From NCBI GenBank assembly GCA_037146715.1, contig JBAWWO010000005.1, positions 1 through 64,000 of the forward strand: a DNA stretch of 64,000 bases, given 5' to 3'. Below the pieces are notes generated by a model, which saw nothing but the letters and a program-made list of their open reading frames with translations, ran no database searches and was not told where the DNA came from. How positions within the stretch are numbered: position 1 is the stretch's first letter; each line of letters starts with the position of its first letter. Shown here piece after piece: positions 1-8,533 of the stretch. A program made the translations under genes and the position numbers. The DNA comes from Alphaproteobacteria bacterium. GTDB lineage: Bacteria > Pseudomonadota > Alphaproteobacteria > UBA7879 > UBA5542.

Positions 1-1
1 A

Positions 2-127
2 TACATTCTAGCTATTATAGACCCTCTTTTAGGTCTTAGCTACTTCAGCCCCAAATTTAAATCTCCACCTTCTCCATTTTTACACATTATGGAAGATAGA
101 CTAAAAGAAAGGGGACTAATTTTTTAG
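2..127 (+). CDS. Possible 3' end of an unidentified gene (partial at window edge)
   Basis: A plus-strand frame is open from the window edge to a TAG at 125-127, giving about 41 residues that end in HIMEDRLKERGLIF. It converges on accC and overlaps its last codons by 12 bases. The composition looks protein-like, but the piece is short and I do not recognise a family. A hairpin (AGACC/GGTCT flanked by TAGCTA) lies at 9-42 within it, so the region could equally be the noncoding tail behind accC. Very uncertain. Confidence 0.25.
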   Translation, partial: YILAIIDPLLGLSYFSPKFKSPPSPFLHIMEDRLKERGLIF

Positions 128-1459
128 GAAAACCCGTTCCAACCAATGGATGTTATAATCCCCACGCCGCATATCTGGGTGCACCACTAACTTGCGATGG
201 AGAGGCAGATTTGTTTGAATTCCTGAAATCACATATTCGTCTAGAGCCCGTTTTAGGCGATCCAGACAGTCTTGGCGGTCTTTCCCGTGGACAATCAACT
301 TGGAGATCAAACTATCATAATAAGGAGGGATTTTATACCCCGCATAAACAGCGCTATCAACCCGCACCCCAAACCCTCCAGGAGCATGGTAATAATCTAT
401 TTTTCCAGGAGACGGCATAAAGGTTTCTGGATGCTCGGCATTAATGCGGCATTCAATGGCGTGCCCCGTAAACTTAATGTCTTTCTGGGTGAAAGGTAGT
501 TTTTCGCCCCCCGCCACACGAATCTGCTGTTGCACCAAGTCAATGCCTGTAACTAACTCAGTCACAGGGTGTTCTACCTGAACACGCGTATTCATTTCAA
601 TGAAGTAGAAGTTCCCATCTTCATACAAAAATTCAATGGTTCCCAGCCCCCGGTATCCCAACTTTTTCATAGCATTGGCCGCTTTCATGCCAATATCATT
701 GCGTTCAGCTTCGGTTAGCGCAGGGGATAAAGCTTCTTCCCATACTTTTTGATGGCGTCTTTGAATTGAGCAATCCCGTTCACCCAAGTGAACGACATTT
801 CCATGCTGATCCGCTAAAATCTGAACTTCAATGTGGCGGGGTTTTTGAAGGTATTTTTCCATAAATACATCTTCATTTCCAAAGTTTGATTTAGCTTCCA
901 TACGGGCTACATCAATAGCTTCCAGCAACTCATCGTCCGAGTGTGCCACTTTCATACCCTTACCACCACCACCAGCTGTAGCTTTTATAAGAATAGGATA
1001 TCCCATAGCCTGGGCTGTTTTTAAGGCCTTTTCACCCGAAGTCACAGCTCCGTCAGAACCAGGAACCACGGGAAGACCCAACTCTTTAACCATGGTTTTG
1101 CCCGTAATTTTATCACCCATCAAGGCAATATGTTCGGGCGTGGGCCCAATAAAAATCATACCGTGTTCTTCAACCATACGGGCAAAGACCGCATTTTCTG
1201 CCAGAAATCCATACCCAGGATGGATGGCGTCAGCCCCTGTCACTTCAGCAGCAGCCAGTATGGCTGGAATATTCAAATAGCTTTCCTTGGCAGAGGCAGG
1301 CCCTATGCAAACTCGTTCATCCGCTAGACGCACATGCATGGCATCTCCATCGGCCTTAGAATGAACTGCAACCGTTAAAATTCCCATTTCTCGACAGGCC
1401 CGCAGAATGCGTAAAGCAATTTCTCCGCGGTTGGCTATCAATACTTTTTTGATTTTCAT
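116..1459 (-). CDS. accC: Biotin carboxylase subunit of acetyl-CoA carboxylase
   Basis: AccC carboxylates the biotin carried on AccB, using ATP and bicarbonate, the first half of malonyl-CoA formation in the cytoplasm. The protein has 447 residues, the usual family length. It shows the N-terminal biotin-carboxylase fold (VLIANRGEIALRI, 6-18), the ATP-grasp glycine loop GGGGKGMK (163-170), ERDCSIQRRHQK (227-238) and the active-site stretch EMNTRVQVEH (288-297). It follows accB with 6 bases between stop and start, so the two form an operon. The biotin ligase that serves AccB is encoded in the same window near 39813. The assignment is secure. Confidence 0.97.
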   Translation of the reverse strand: MKIKKVLIANRGEIALRILRACREMGILTVAVHSKADGDAMHVRLADERVCIGPASAKESYLNIPAILAAAEVTGADAIHPGYGFLAENAVFARMVEEHGMIFIGPTPEHIALMGDKITGKTMVKELGLPVVPGSDGAVTSGEKALKTAQAMGYPILIKATAGGGGKGMKVAHSDDELLEAIDVARMEAKSNFGNEDVFMEKYLQKPRHIEVQILADQHGNVVHLGERDCSIQRRHQKVWEEALSPALTEAERNDIGMKAANAMKKLGYRGLGTIEFLYEDGNFYFIEMNTRVQVEHPVTELVTGIDLVQQQIRVAGGEKLPFTQKDIKFTGHAIECRINAEHPETFMPSPGKIDYYHAPGGFGVRVDSAVYAGYKIPPYYDSLISKLIVHGKDRQDCLDRLKRALDEYVISGIQTNLPLHRKLVVHPDMRRGDYNIHWLERVFLKN

Positions 1460-1465
1460 TCCGAA

Positions 1466-1969
1466 TTACTCAATGATAAAGAGAGGTTGATCGTACTCAA
1501 CGGGGTGAGCATCTTCCACCAGAATAGTTGTGACCTTTCCAGAACGAGGTGATTTCAAAGGGTTCATCACTTTCATGGCCTCAATAATGCCCAAAGTTTG
1601 CCCTTCTTTCACAACGGTTCCCACCTCGACAAATGCAGGGGAGCCTGGTTTAGGGGAAAGATAAAAAGTCCCCACCATCAATGATTTGACAAGGCCGGGA
1701 TGGTTGTCTATATCCATATGGTCTTTACGTTCAGGCGCTGCCCCAGAAGCGGCGTGAACCACAGGCGTTGCATGAACAGGCGCTGCATGAACAGGCGCTG
1801 CATGAGACACAACAGAAATATGGCGAGATACTCGAATACGGCAGCCATGAGACTCATACTCTATATCCGTTAAATCCGTTTTTTTAAGAAGCTCGGCCAG
1901 AGTCGTAATTGCCCCGGTATCAATGGCAACTTTTTGACTCGATGCCCCTTTGTTGGTTTTTTCTGTCAT
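1466..1969 (-). CDS. accB: Biotin carboxyl carrier protein of acetyl-CoA carboxylase
   Basis: AccB carries biotin between the carboxylase and carboxyltransferase halves of acetyl-CoA carboxylase. The protein has 167 residues. The C-terminal biotinyl domain contains EAMKVMNPL with the biotin-accepting Lys at about 133. The N-terminal 50 residues resemble the usual AccB dimerisation region. Between them lies an Ala/Pro/His/Val-rich flexible linker (about 55-80) built from repeats of HAAPV or HATPV, encoded by 15-bp tandem DNA repeats. It is the first gene of the accB-accC pair and lies 71 bases beyond the end of dnaA on the same strand. The assignment is secure. Confidence 0.96.
   Translation of the reverse strand: MTEKTNKGASSQKVAIDTGAITTLAELLKKTDLTDIEYESHGCRIRVSRHISVVSHAAPVHAAPVHATPVVHAASGAAPERKDHMDIDNHPGLVKSLMVGTFYLSPKPGSPAFVEVGTVVKEGQTLGIIEAMKVMNPLKSPRSGKVTTILVEDAHPVEYDQPLFIIE
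1761..1805. repeat. Three 15-bp tandem repeats inside accB
   Basis: The unit acaggcgctgcatga occurs three times head to tail, the first copy differing by one base. It is a multiple of three and encodes the repeated HA(A/T)PV linker of AccB, so copy-number change would alter linker length without a frameshift. Confidence 0.85.
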
Positions 1970-2040
1970 AACTAACCTTTCTTAAATAAAAAATCGTTCC
2001 TTTTTATAATGAAAAATATGCTTTAAAGCAATAGATTCAT

Positions 2041-3381
2041 CTAAGAAGAGCGCCCCAACATTCTGTGAAGATGTTGCACATCGTCGCGGAAACTGGGATC
2101 ATCCTTCATCAAAGCCTGCACTGTCTTGACCGCATGAATAACCGTTGTGTGGTCCCTGCCCCCAAATTTACGACCAATTTCTGGCAAGGATTTAGATGTT
2201 AGGTCTTTTGACAGGTACATGGCAATTTGCCTTGGGCGTGCCATGGTTCGCAAGCGCTTGTTTGAATGCATGTCAGCAATTTTCAGATTAAAATGCTGGG
2301 ACACAATGCGTTGAATCTCTTCAACCGTAATATGTTTTTCGTTTGCTCTTAAAAGATCTCGCAGGGCCTCTTGGGTTGTCTCTAAGTTGATATCGCCCCC
2401 CACCAGAGTGGCATGGGCCACAATGCGATTCAAGGCGCCTTCAAGCTCGCGAATGTTGGATGTAATTTTATGGGCCAGAAATTCCAAAACCTCGTCCTGA
2501 ATCTTAAAAGGCAGGCTTTCCGCCTTAGACTGCAAAATGCCCAACCGCAGTTCATAGGTTGTGGGATGAATATCAGCCACCAGCCCCCAGCCTAGCCGCG
2601 ACCGCATACGTTCTTCAATACCGCGCAGTTCTGCAGGTGATTTATCCGCCGACAGAATAATTTGACGCTTTTGGTCAATCAACGCATTAAACGTATGGAA
2701 AAATTCTTCCTGGGTTGAGTCTTTTCCACTGATAAACTGAACATCATCAATCATCAACACATCAACAGATCGAAATTGATCACGGAAGCTCATCATATCC
2801 TTTTGGCGCAAAGCCCGAATGAATTGATACATGAACTTTTCAGCCGACATGTAAATAACTTTACGTTCCGGGTGAGATTGGTGCAATTGCCAAGCAACCG
2901 CATGCATCAAGTGGGTTTTACCTAAGCCCACGCCCCCATAAAGAAAAAGAGGGTTGAAATAAACTTGGTCTGCCTCAGCCACACGACGGGCTGCTGCATA
3001 GGCCAGTTCATTAGGCTTGCCCACAATAAAATTATCAAATGTAAATCGAGGATCCAAACCCGCTGTTAAGCTATCCATGGTGTAGCGAGTGGTTGAGCTG
3101 TTTTCAATAACCGTTGCGGCCACAGATTCTGTGGGCAGGTTAGTCACAATGTCGATGCCATAAATAGTGGGGGCCTGCTGACGCCATAACTCTAAAATTC
3201 TGGGAAGGTAACGGGTACTGATCCAATCCTTGATAAAGCGAGAAGGCACGGAAAGAATAACTTTTCCCCCTACGTCTTCTTCAAACTTTAAAAATTTAAG
3301 CCACCCTTTGCAGGCCGTTTCCCCGAAAATCACCGGAAATTCAGACTGCACATGTGACCATGCTTTGTATTGATCTGTCAA
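2041..3381 (-). CDS. dnaA: Chromosomal replication initiator protein DnaA
   Basis: DnaA binds 9-bp boxes, assembles on the replication origin with ATP and melts it. The 446-residue protein has the N-terminal helicase-loading domain (about 1-80), a short linker, the AAA+ core with Walker A GGVGLGKTH (149-157) and Walker B VLMIDDVQFI (208-217), and the C-terminal DNA-binding signature GGRDHTTVIHAV (407-418). Length and motifs are normal. It lies 79 bases downstream of rpsT with no strong terminator between, so it is probably cotranscribed from the rpsT promoter, which contains a DnaA box. That arrangement would permit autoregulation. Confidence 0.97.
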   Translation of the reverse strand: MTDQYKAWSHVQSEFPVIFGETACKGWLKFLKFEEDVGGKVILSVPSRFIKDWISTRYLPRILELWRQQAPTIYGIDIVTNLPTESVAATVIENSSTTRYTMDSLTAGLDPRFTFDNFIVGKPNELAYAAARRVAEADQVYFNPLFLYGGVGLGKTHLMHAVAWQLHQSHPERKVIYMSAEKFMYQFIRALRQKDMMSFRDQFRSVDVLMIDDVQFISGKDSTQEEFFHTFNALIDQKRQIILSADKSPAELRGIEERMRSRLGWGLVADIHPTTYELRLGILQSKAESLPFKIQDEVLEFLAHKITSNIRELEGALNRIVAHATLVGGDINLETTQEALRDLLRANEKHITVEEIQRIVSQHFNLKIADMHSNKRLRTMARPRQIAMYLSKDLTSKSLPEIGRKFGGRDHTTVIHAVKTVQALMKDDPSFRDDVQHLHRMLGRSS

Positions 3382-3460
3382 TTGAACCCCTAAAAAGGAT
3401 TATTGTTACCTAAATTTACCACCATCTACCCTGTCTAGATGACGGAAAAAGCTTGATTTC

Positions 3461-3721
3461 TTATATTTTCTTAATACGTGACACAAGCCGTGAAAGCTTA
3501 CGTCCAGCATTATTCTTATGAATAATACCTTTTTGCGCTGTCTTCATAACGACAGACTGCGCCATGTTAAAAAGCTCCGTAGCCTTGGTTGCGTCCTTGG
3601 CTTTAATTTGTTCTTCGACTTTTTTCACCAAGTTACGCATGCGACTTAATGTTGATTTATTACGCGCTGTGCATGTTACTGTCTGTAGTGCTCTTTTTTT
3701 AGCAGATTGATGATTAGCCAT
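3461..3721 (-). CDS. rpsT: 30S ribosomal protein S20
   Basis: This is an 86-residue, very basic protein starting MANHQSAKKRALQ, the typical S20 N-terminus. It binds 16S rRNA in the small subunit. Length is normal for the family. It precedes dnaA on the same strand, a pairing found in several alphaproteobacteria. A sigma-70-like promoter with an embedded DnaA box lies 35-63 bases upstream of the start codon. Confidence 0.95.
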   Translation of the reverse strand: MANHQSAKKRALQTVTCTARNKSTLSRMRNLVKKVEEQIKAKDATKATELFNMAQSVVMKTAQKGIIHKNNAGRKLSRLVSRIKKI

Positions 3722-3755
3722 ATTTTTAAAACCTTATTTTGTAAAACTAATGGAA

Positions 3756-3784
3756 AAACTATACGGACTTATCCACAGTGTCAA
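3756..3784 (-). promoter_or_regulatory. Probable rpsT-dnaA promoter
   Basis: Read on the minus strand there is a perfect -35 TTGACA (3784-3779). The candidate -10 is TATAGT with a 15-base spacer or TAGTTT with 17. It sits just upstream of rpsT. The whole spacer start is occupied by a DnaA box, so DnaA binding would collide with RNA polymerase. Start site not determined. Confidence 0.6.
3769..3777 (+). promoter_or_regulatory. DnaA box TTATCCACA
   Basis: This is a perfect match to the consensus 9-mer bound by DnaA. It lies between the -35 and -10 of the rpsT promoter, next to an AT-rich tract at about 3785-3847. Only one perfect box was seen here, so a repression site is better supported than a full origin. 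Confidence 0.7.
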
Positions 3785-3846
3785 CAAACTTTTTAAAAAA
3801 AATTAAATCATTTTTTCTTGACTTAAAAAATTTGTTGAAATTGAAA

Positions 3847-3900
3847 GGAAACTGGTGGGCCCGGCAGGACTCGAACCTGCGACAGCACCGTTATGAGCGG
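3847..3900 (-). repeat. Direct repeat copy 1 (att-like)
   Basis: This is identical over 54 bases to 5061-5114. It begins six bases outside the tRNA CCA end and covers the acceptor 3' strand, T arm, variable region and anticodon arm. Beyond 3900 the similarity to the intact tRNA continues only in broken form to about 3920. Confidence 0.9.
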
Positions 3901-3920
3901 CGAGCTTTAACCAACAGAAC
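3853..3920 (-). pseudogene. Degenerate tRNA-CAT remnant
   Basis: The 3' end, T arm and anticodon arm (loop CTCATAA) are identical to the intact tRNA at 5067-5143. The D arm is altered and one base shorter, and the 5' acceptor strand is replaced by the end of the Fic gene, so no cloverleaf can close. It is the displaced tRNA end expected at one junction of a tRNA-integrated element. The Fic stop codon lies at 3923-3925, directly against this remnant. Confidence 0.8.
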
Positions 3921-3922
3921 GC

Positions 3923-4972
3923 TTATAGAACACTATACCAGGTCCCCTTCCCTTCCCCATGTTTTTTCAGATAGTTTGAAATCACAAGCCGTTTAAAATG
4001 ATCTTTTAATGTATTACGGCTAGCATTCGTTATTTTTATCATGTCTTTCATCGTCAGTCGTCCGTGTTGTTTTGCATAATCTAAAATCGTAATAGACAAG
4101 GAGGAAAGAGAAACAAGGATAATTTTTTCCTTTTCCATTTTTTGGGCCAATCGACGCATTTGTTGTTGTAGAGCTTTCAGCAAAAAAAGAAGCCAAGGAT
4201 TCCAATTAGGAACCTTTGTCCTTATCGTTTGCTGAGTTTGCGGAAGAGCTAAATAATAGCCTTTTTTGCTTTGTTCGATAATGCTTTCAAGAGAGCTGTA
4301 AGGAACATAGGTATACCCATGTTGCATTAAAAGAAGGGTTGTAAGAATTCGGCTCAATCTGCCATTTCCATCTTGAAAGGGATGAATTTCTAGAAATACA
4401 ACGATAAAAATACCCGTCACCAATAAGGGGTGAAGCTTCTTTTCTTTTTCCGCATGACTATACCAAGTTAGAAGCTCATTCATCCGATGAGGAGTCTCAA
4501 ATGGAGTGGCCGTTTCAAAAATTGTTCCAACTTCTTCCCCCTTTTCATTAAAGGCAGCCACTCGATTAGATGAAGTCTTGTAGGCGCCTCGATGCCATTC
4601 ATCTTTCTCGCCATATGCAAGCAAGTCTCGATGCAACTGACGGATAAAATTTTCAGTTATCCGAATCTCTTTCCAGGACTCAAATATAGTTTCCATGATA
4701 TCTGCATATCCGGCGACTTCCTGTTCATCTCTGCTTCCAAATGACTTTATTTTTAAATTAGAAAGAAGAAGCTCAACTTCTTTGTCTGATAATCTGCTTC
4801 CCTCTATTCGAGTCGAGGATCCAACACTTTCAATAGTTGCAATCTTCCTTAAGGCATTTAATCGTTCAGGAGCCAAAGTTCCAAGAGCTTTCCAAGAGCC
4901 TTTAAATTCATCGATTTCAGAGATAAGAGATAGCATCTCTGGAGTAATTATTATTGATTCAGTTTTGAGCAT
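3923..4972 (-). CDS. Fic-family protein (AMPylase-type) with autoinhibitory helix and C-terminal winged helix
   Basis: Fic proteins usually transfer AMP from ATP to target proteins. I chose the ATG at 4972 because GGGGA lies seven bases upstream; the frame extends to a TTG at 5020, but that codon overlaps the -35 of a good promoter. The 349-residue protein has a Fic N-terminal domain with the inhibitory motif S-x3-E-G at 53-58 (STRIEG), the complete active-site motif HPFQDGNGRLSR at 197-208, and a winged-helix-like C-terminus (about 305-349). The catalytic His197 and all key residues are present, so the enzyme looks active and self-inhibited in cis. It is the only gene in a tRNA-flanked insertion. 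The target is unknown; it could act in the cell or as a transcription-linked regulator. Confidence 0.9.
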   Translation of the reverse strand: MLKTESIIITPEMLSLISEIDEFKGSWKALGTLAPERLNALRKIATIESVGSSTRIEGSRLSDKEVELLLSNLKIKSFGSRDEQEVAGYADIMETIFESWKEIRITENFIRQLHRDLLAYGEKDEWHRGAYKTSSNRVAAFNEKGEEVGTIFETATPFETPHRMNELLTWYSHAEKEKKLHPLLVTGIFIVVFLEIHPFQDGNGRLSRILTTLLLMQHGYTYVPYSSLESIIEQSKKGYYLALPQTQQTIRTKVPNWNPWLLFLLKALQQQMRRLAQKMEKEKIILVSLSSLSITILDYAKQHGRLTMKDMIKITNASRNTLKDHFKRLVISNYLKKHGEGKGTWYSVL

Positions 4973-4983
4973 TTTATTTCCCC

Positions 4984-5012
4984 ACACCCAAAAATACACC
5001 CATAAACACCCA
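4984..5012 (-). repeat. Three TGGGTGT repeats beside the Fic start
   Basis: The 7-mer TGGGTGT occurs on the minus strand at 4984-4990, 4996-5002 and 5006-5012, spaced 12 and 10 bases, close to one helical turn. Similar short repeats serve as arm-type integrase sites in tRNA-integrated islands. They overlap the Fic promoter. The role is inferred. Confidence 0.5.
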
Positions 5013-5020
5013 TATGTCAA
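4991..5020 (-). promoter_or_regulatory. Probable Fic gene promoter
   Basis: Minus-strand TTGACA (5020-5015), an 18-base spacer and TATTTT (4996-4991) precede the chosen ATG at 4972. The perfect -35 argues that the in-frame TTG at this place is not the translation start. Confidence 0.55.
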
Positions 5021-5060
5021 GAGAAGGTCAGCTAGAAGCTAATATAAAGAGCATTTAAAG

Positions 5061-5114
5061 GGAAACTGGTGGGCCCGGCAGGACTCGAACCTGCGACAGC
5101 ACCGTTATGAGCGG
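5061..5114 (-). repeat. Direct repeat copy 2 (att-like, inside the intact tRNA)
   Basis: This is the second copy of the 54-bp repeat, forming the 3' part of the functional tRNA-CAT gene. Confidence 0.9.
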
Positions 5115-5143
5115 TGAGTTCTAACCAACTGAACTACAGGCCC
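5067..5143 (-). tRNA. tRNA with CAT anticodon (tRNA-Ile2 or elongator tRNA-Met)
   Basis: The 77-base sequence folds as a full cloverleaf with encoded CCA. Acceptor GGGCCTG pairs with CGGGCCC, the D stem is GTTC/GAAC, the anticodon stem CACCG/CGGTG carries loop CTCATAA, and the T arm is GCAGG-TTCGAGT-CCTGC. The anticodon is CAT. The acceptor and anticodon stems resemble alphaproteobacterial tRNA-Ile(CAT), whose C34 becomes lysidine, but elongator tRNA-Met shares the loop, so identity is left open. It is not initiator-like, since the first base pair is G-C. Its 3' part is repeated at 3847. Confidence 0.92.
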
Positions 5144-5208
5144 CTCCTGCTTACTATGATTGGTATAACTAGTGCTTATTTTTGTCAAATACTATTTAAC
5201 GGAAGCAC

Positions 5209-7257
5209 TCACTGCTTACAAGACGCCATAACGGGCGAACACCGCCCTATCACATCTGTCATGTAAAAGTTAGTAATAAATGGTTTCAAAAACCCTGAAC
5301 TAATTTTCTTAGGCTCATGCATAGCCGTGCATTCTCCAGGAAATACGTCACCGATTTTGGAAAAAACAGGGTACATTTTCTGAAGATCTTTCAAAATTTC
5401 TTCCCGTGTATTATAGGGCAATTTGCGTCCAATAACTTCCGATAATCCCCGAATAATTTTCCAGTCCTCTCGGGCTTCTCCCAAGGGTTCTCTGACGCGC
5501 AAGGCCTCTTGAGCGCGCCCCTCCGTATTCACATACAGAGCATCCTTTTCTATTGAGGCCGCCCCAGGAAAAATAACGTCCGCCCTGTTGGCGCCCGCGT
5601 CCCCATGATGCCCCTGATAAATAACAAAAGCATCCCCCAAAGTTTGTAAAGGAACTTCGTCAGCCCCCAGCAAATAAATAACCTGTAAGCGCCCTGCCCG
5701 AGCTGCTTTTAACATGTTAGCCACATCATATCCATCATCCTTGGGCACAAAGCCTACTTCCAGGCCTCCAACTCTCCCCGCGGCCGTATGCAGCACGTTA
5801 AATCCGTTCCAATCTTCTTGAATCAACCCAAACTCTTGAGCAATGGCCCGGCACGTTTTGTAAATGGCTTCCCCTTCTAAACTGGTTAAGGCCCCCTGCC
5901 CTAGTATCAACATAGGTCGTTTGGCCTTCTTCAAAACCTTAGAGAAGGGATGTTTATTGGCTAAAATATCATTTAAAACCGCTGCTGTGTCCGATAGATG
6001 CTCATAGGCATAAGTCAAATCAACGTGCGGGCCCACTAATCCCACAGAAAAATCCCCCTGCATAGAGCGCTTTTTCAAACGCACATTGATCAGGCTAGCT
6101 TCCAATCTTGGGTTCGTCCCCACCAGTAAACAGGCATCCGAATCTTCAATGCCTTGAATGGTAGTATTGAACAGGTAATCCCCCCGTTCGGTCATCGGAA
6201 GAAAACCCATTTCTTGGCGACAGTCCCGATGAATTACCCCCATACTGTCAAGCAATTGCCTCATTAAAAACAATGTCTCCACATCCATCAAATTCCCCGC
6301 AATCACGCCAATTTCATGGGGGGCAATAGAAGTTAACTTCTTCACCACCGTTTTTAGGGCATCAATCCAACTGACAGGGTATAAAACCCCCTCCTTTCGA
6401 ATATAGGGAGTATCTAACCGCTGAATATTAAATCCATCATAGGAAAATCGGGCTTTATCTGAGATCCACTCTTCGTTGATTTCTTCTTTAAGGCGGGGAA
6501 CCACACGCATAACCTCGTCATTTTTAACATGCAGATTAACATGAGACCCCACAGCGTCCGTCACATCAATAGATGGATAGTGTGTCAATTCCCACGGGCG
6601 GGCTCTGCTGCCATAAGGCTTTGAATTCAAGGCCCCCACGGGACACAGGTCAATCATGTTGCCTGAAAGTTCTGAGGTCACCACTTGTCCCAAAACCGTA
6701 TTGATTTCTAAAGTTTCCCCCCGGCCAAAAACCCCGATTTCTGACACCCCCGCAATGTCTTGAGCAAAGCGCACACAGCGATTACAGTGGATGCATCTTT
6801 CCATAGCTGTTCCAATCAGGGGGCCAAAATCCTTATGAAGAACCGCATGTTTGGGTTCCCAAAAACTCCCTCGATCCAGACCGAAATCCATGCTAGCATC
6901 TTGCAAATCACAATCGCCTCCTCGGTCACAAACGGGACAATCCAAGGGGTGATTGATCAGCAGAAATTCCAAATTCCCCTTTTGGGAATCTTTAACAACG
7001 GGACTTTCTGTGAAAATTTCCATTTTGTCTGTAGCAGGGGTTGCGCAAGAAGCCACCAGCTTATGGCACCCTGCAACCTCAACCAAGCACATACGGCAAT
7101 TACCAGCTACCTTTAGCTTTTCGTGATAACACAAAACAGGAATCGGAATTTCTTCTTGTTGACAGGCCTGAAGGATTGATGCCCCTTTGTCACACTTAAC
7201 GACTTTTCCATTAATGGTTATAGATATTTTTTTGGTTTTTTCTATATCTTTAAGCAT
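5209..7257 (-). CDS. nuoG: NADH-quinone oxidoreductase subunit G
   Basis: NuoG is the large iron-sulfur subunit of the peripheral arm of complex I. I start it at the ATG at 7257, with GGGGAG just upstream; a longer frame to 7278 lies inside nuoF. The 682-residue protein has the [2Fe-2S] ligands C43, C54, C57 and C71, the His-ligated [4Fe-4S] site H103, C107, C110 and C116, and a second [4Fe-4S] site C155, C158, C161 and C205, followed by a molybdopterin-oxidoreductase-like domain. Length matches alphaproteobacterial NuoG. It overlaps the end of nuoF by eight bases and is the last gene of a nuoD-E-F-G run. Confidence 0.95.
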   Translation of the reverse strand: MLKDIEKTKKISITINGKVVKCDKGASILQACQQEEIPIPVLCYHEKLKVAGNCRMCLVEVAGCHKLVASCATPATDKMEIFTESPVVKDSQKGNLEFLLINHPLDCPVCDRGGDCDLQDASMDFGLDRGSFWEPKHAVLHKDFGPLIGTAMERCIHCNRCVRFAQDIAGVSEIGVFGRGETLEINTVLGQVVTSELSGNMIDLCPVGALNSKPYGSRARPWELTHYPSIDVTDAVGSHVNLHVKNDEVMRVVPRLKEEINEEWISDKARFSYDGFNIQRLDTPYIRKEGVLYPVSWIDALKTVVKKLTSIAPHEIGVIAGNLMDVETLFLMRQLLDSMGVIHRDCRQEMGFLPMTERGDYLFNTTIQGIEDSDACLLVGTNPRLEASLINVRLKKRSMQGDFSVGLVGPHVDLTYAYEHLSDTAAVLNDILANKHPFSKVLKKAKRPMLILGQGALTSLEGEAIYKTCRAIAQEFGLIQEDWNGFNVLHTAAGRVGGLEVGFVPKDDGYDVANMLKAARAGRLQVIYLLGADEVPLQTLGDAFVIYQGHHGDAGANRADVIFPGAASIEKDALYVNTEGRAQEALRVREPLGEAREDWKIIRGLSEVIGRKLPYNTREEILKDLQKMYPVFSKIGDVFPGECTAMHEPKKISSGFLKPFITNFYMTDVIGRCSPVMASCKQ

Positions 7258-8533
7258 TCTTGCTCCCCACAACCCCATGGTACATCTGAATCCGTTTTTC
7301 TATTTCTGGTCTGAAATGGCGGATCAAACCTTGCACCGGCCAGGCAGCTGCCTCTCCAAAGGCGCAAATCGTGTGGCCTTCCATATGGCGGGTGATTTGT
7401 TCTAATTGGTCAATTTCTTGCACGGTAGCATTACCCGAACACATGCGCTCTAGCAGGCGCCACACCCAGCCCGTTCCCTCCCGACAAGGCGTACACTGAC
7501 CACAACTTTCTTCCTTATAAAACTTGGCTAACCTAGTAATGGCTTTCACAATATCAGTTGATTGATCCATGACAATCACGCCGCCTGTCCCAAGGCCAGA
7601 CCCCGCCGCTGATAAAGCCTCAAAATCCATCGTAACCGTGTCGCAAATATCCTTGGGCAACAAAGAAACAGACGATCCCCCAGGAATCACTGCCTGCAGA
7701 TTATCCCAACCACCAATAACGCCACCGCCATGCTTTTCGATCAGGTCTTTCATGGGAATGCCCAGTTCCTCTTCAACTGTACAGGGCTTATTCACGTGTC
7801 CTGACAAACAAAAAATCTTGGTGCCTTTGCTGTCGCCTACACCCAATCCCGCGAACCAGTCTGCCCCTCGTCTCAGGATGGTAGGCACCATAGCTAGGGT
7901 TTCCACATTATTGATCAAGGTAGGACATCCGAATAAACCACTCACGGCCGGAAAAGGGGGCTTCACTCGGGGCATGCCTCGTTTTCCTTCTAAACTTTCC
8001 AACAAAGCTGTTTCTTCTCCACAAATATAGGCCCCGGCTCCTCGGTGCACATGCAAATCAAAATCCCAACCCAATTTACTATCTTGTCCTAAAAACTTTT
8101 TCTCATAGGCCTCTGCAATAGTTTCTTCCAAAATTTTGGCTTCAGCCCCATATTCCCCCCGCACATAAATATATCCCGTACGGGCTCCAATAGCCGCCGC
8201 GGCGATTAAAGATCCTTCGATTAATTTATGGGGTTCATTTCGCAGAATTTCCCTGTCTTTGCAAGTTCCTGGTTCGCTTTCATCTGCATTCACCACCAAA
8301 TAAATGGGCTTACCCAAATCTTTATGAATGAAAGACCATTTTTTAGCCGTGGGAAACCCAGCCCCACCGCGCCCCCGCAAGCCTGAGTTTTCGATTTCCT
8401 GAATCAGCCAATCATGGCCCTTTTGGATATATTTTTTGGTATCATCCCAATCGCCCCGCTTCAAAGCTGCGGCCAAGTTATAGGACTCAGCCCCATGAAG
8501 ATTCGTGAAAATACGATCTTTCTTTTTAAGCAT
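7250..8533 (-). CDS. nuoF: NADH-quinone oxidoreductase subunit F
   Basis: NuoF holds FMN and the NADH site of complex I. The 427-residue protein shows the glycine-rich NADH/FMN segment [16 protein letters not shown] (51-66), [19 protein letters not shown], and the N3 [4Fe-4S] ligands in [12 protein letters not shown] (C344, C347, C350) plus C390. Length is normal. It overlaps nuoE upstream by eight bases and nuoG downstream by eight, so translation of the three is probably coupled. Confidence 0.97.
   Translation of the reverse strand: MLKKKDRIFTNLHGAESYNLAAALKRGDWDDTKKYIQKGHDWLIQEIENSGLRGRGGAGFPTAKKWSFIHKDLGKPIYLVVNADESEPGTCKDREILRNEPHKLIEGSLIAAAAIGARTGYIYVRGEYGAEAKILEETIAEAYEKKFLGQDSKLGWDFDLHVHRGAGAYICGEETALLESLEGKRGMPRVKPPFPAVSGLFGCPTLINNVETLAMVPTILRRGADWFAGLGVGDSKGTKIFCLSGHVNKPCTVEEELGIPMKDLIEKHGGGVIGGWDNLQAVIPGGSSVSLLPKDICDTVTMDFEALSAAGSGLGTGGVIVMDQSTDIVKAITRLAKFYKEESCGQCTPCREGTGWVWRLLERMCSGNATVQEIDQLEQITRHMEGHTICAFGEAAAWPVQGLIRHFRPEIEKRIQMYHGVVGSKNA

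Larger units (their letters stand above)
3847..5114 (-). mobile_element. Small tRNA-targeted insertion carrying a Fic gene
   Basis: A 54-bp perfect direct repeat at 3847-3900 and 5061-5114 brackets about 1.2 kb that contains only a Fic gene. The repeat comprises the 3' two thirds of a tRNA-CAT gene plus six bases beyond it. The copy at 5061 belongs to an intact tRNA and the copy at 3847 to a tRNA with a scrambled 5' half. This is the geometry left when an element integrates into the 3' part of a tRNA gene and restores it. Three short repeats near one end resemble integrase arm sites. No integrase is present, so the element is a remnant, a passenger mobilised in trans, or a tRNA duplication that happened around the gene. 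Confidence 0.6.

Noticed and set aside
3382-3460. Possible terminator between rpsT and dnaA (CATCTA/TAGATG hairpin)
   Set aside because: The six-base stem has no following T-run, so it does not separate the two genes.
3720-3850. Full replication origin beside rpsT
   Set aside because: Only one perfect DnaA box is present; origins normally have several. Reported only as a regulatory box with origin as an open option.
4973-5020. Upstream TTG start for the Fic gene adding 16 residues
   Set aside because: The TTG is part of a perfect -35 element and the extra residues are Trp-rich and not like the family N-terminus; the ATG at 4972 has a good ribosome site.
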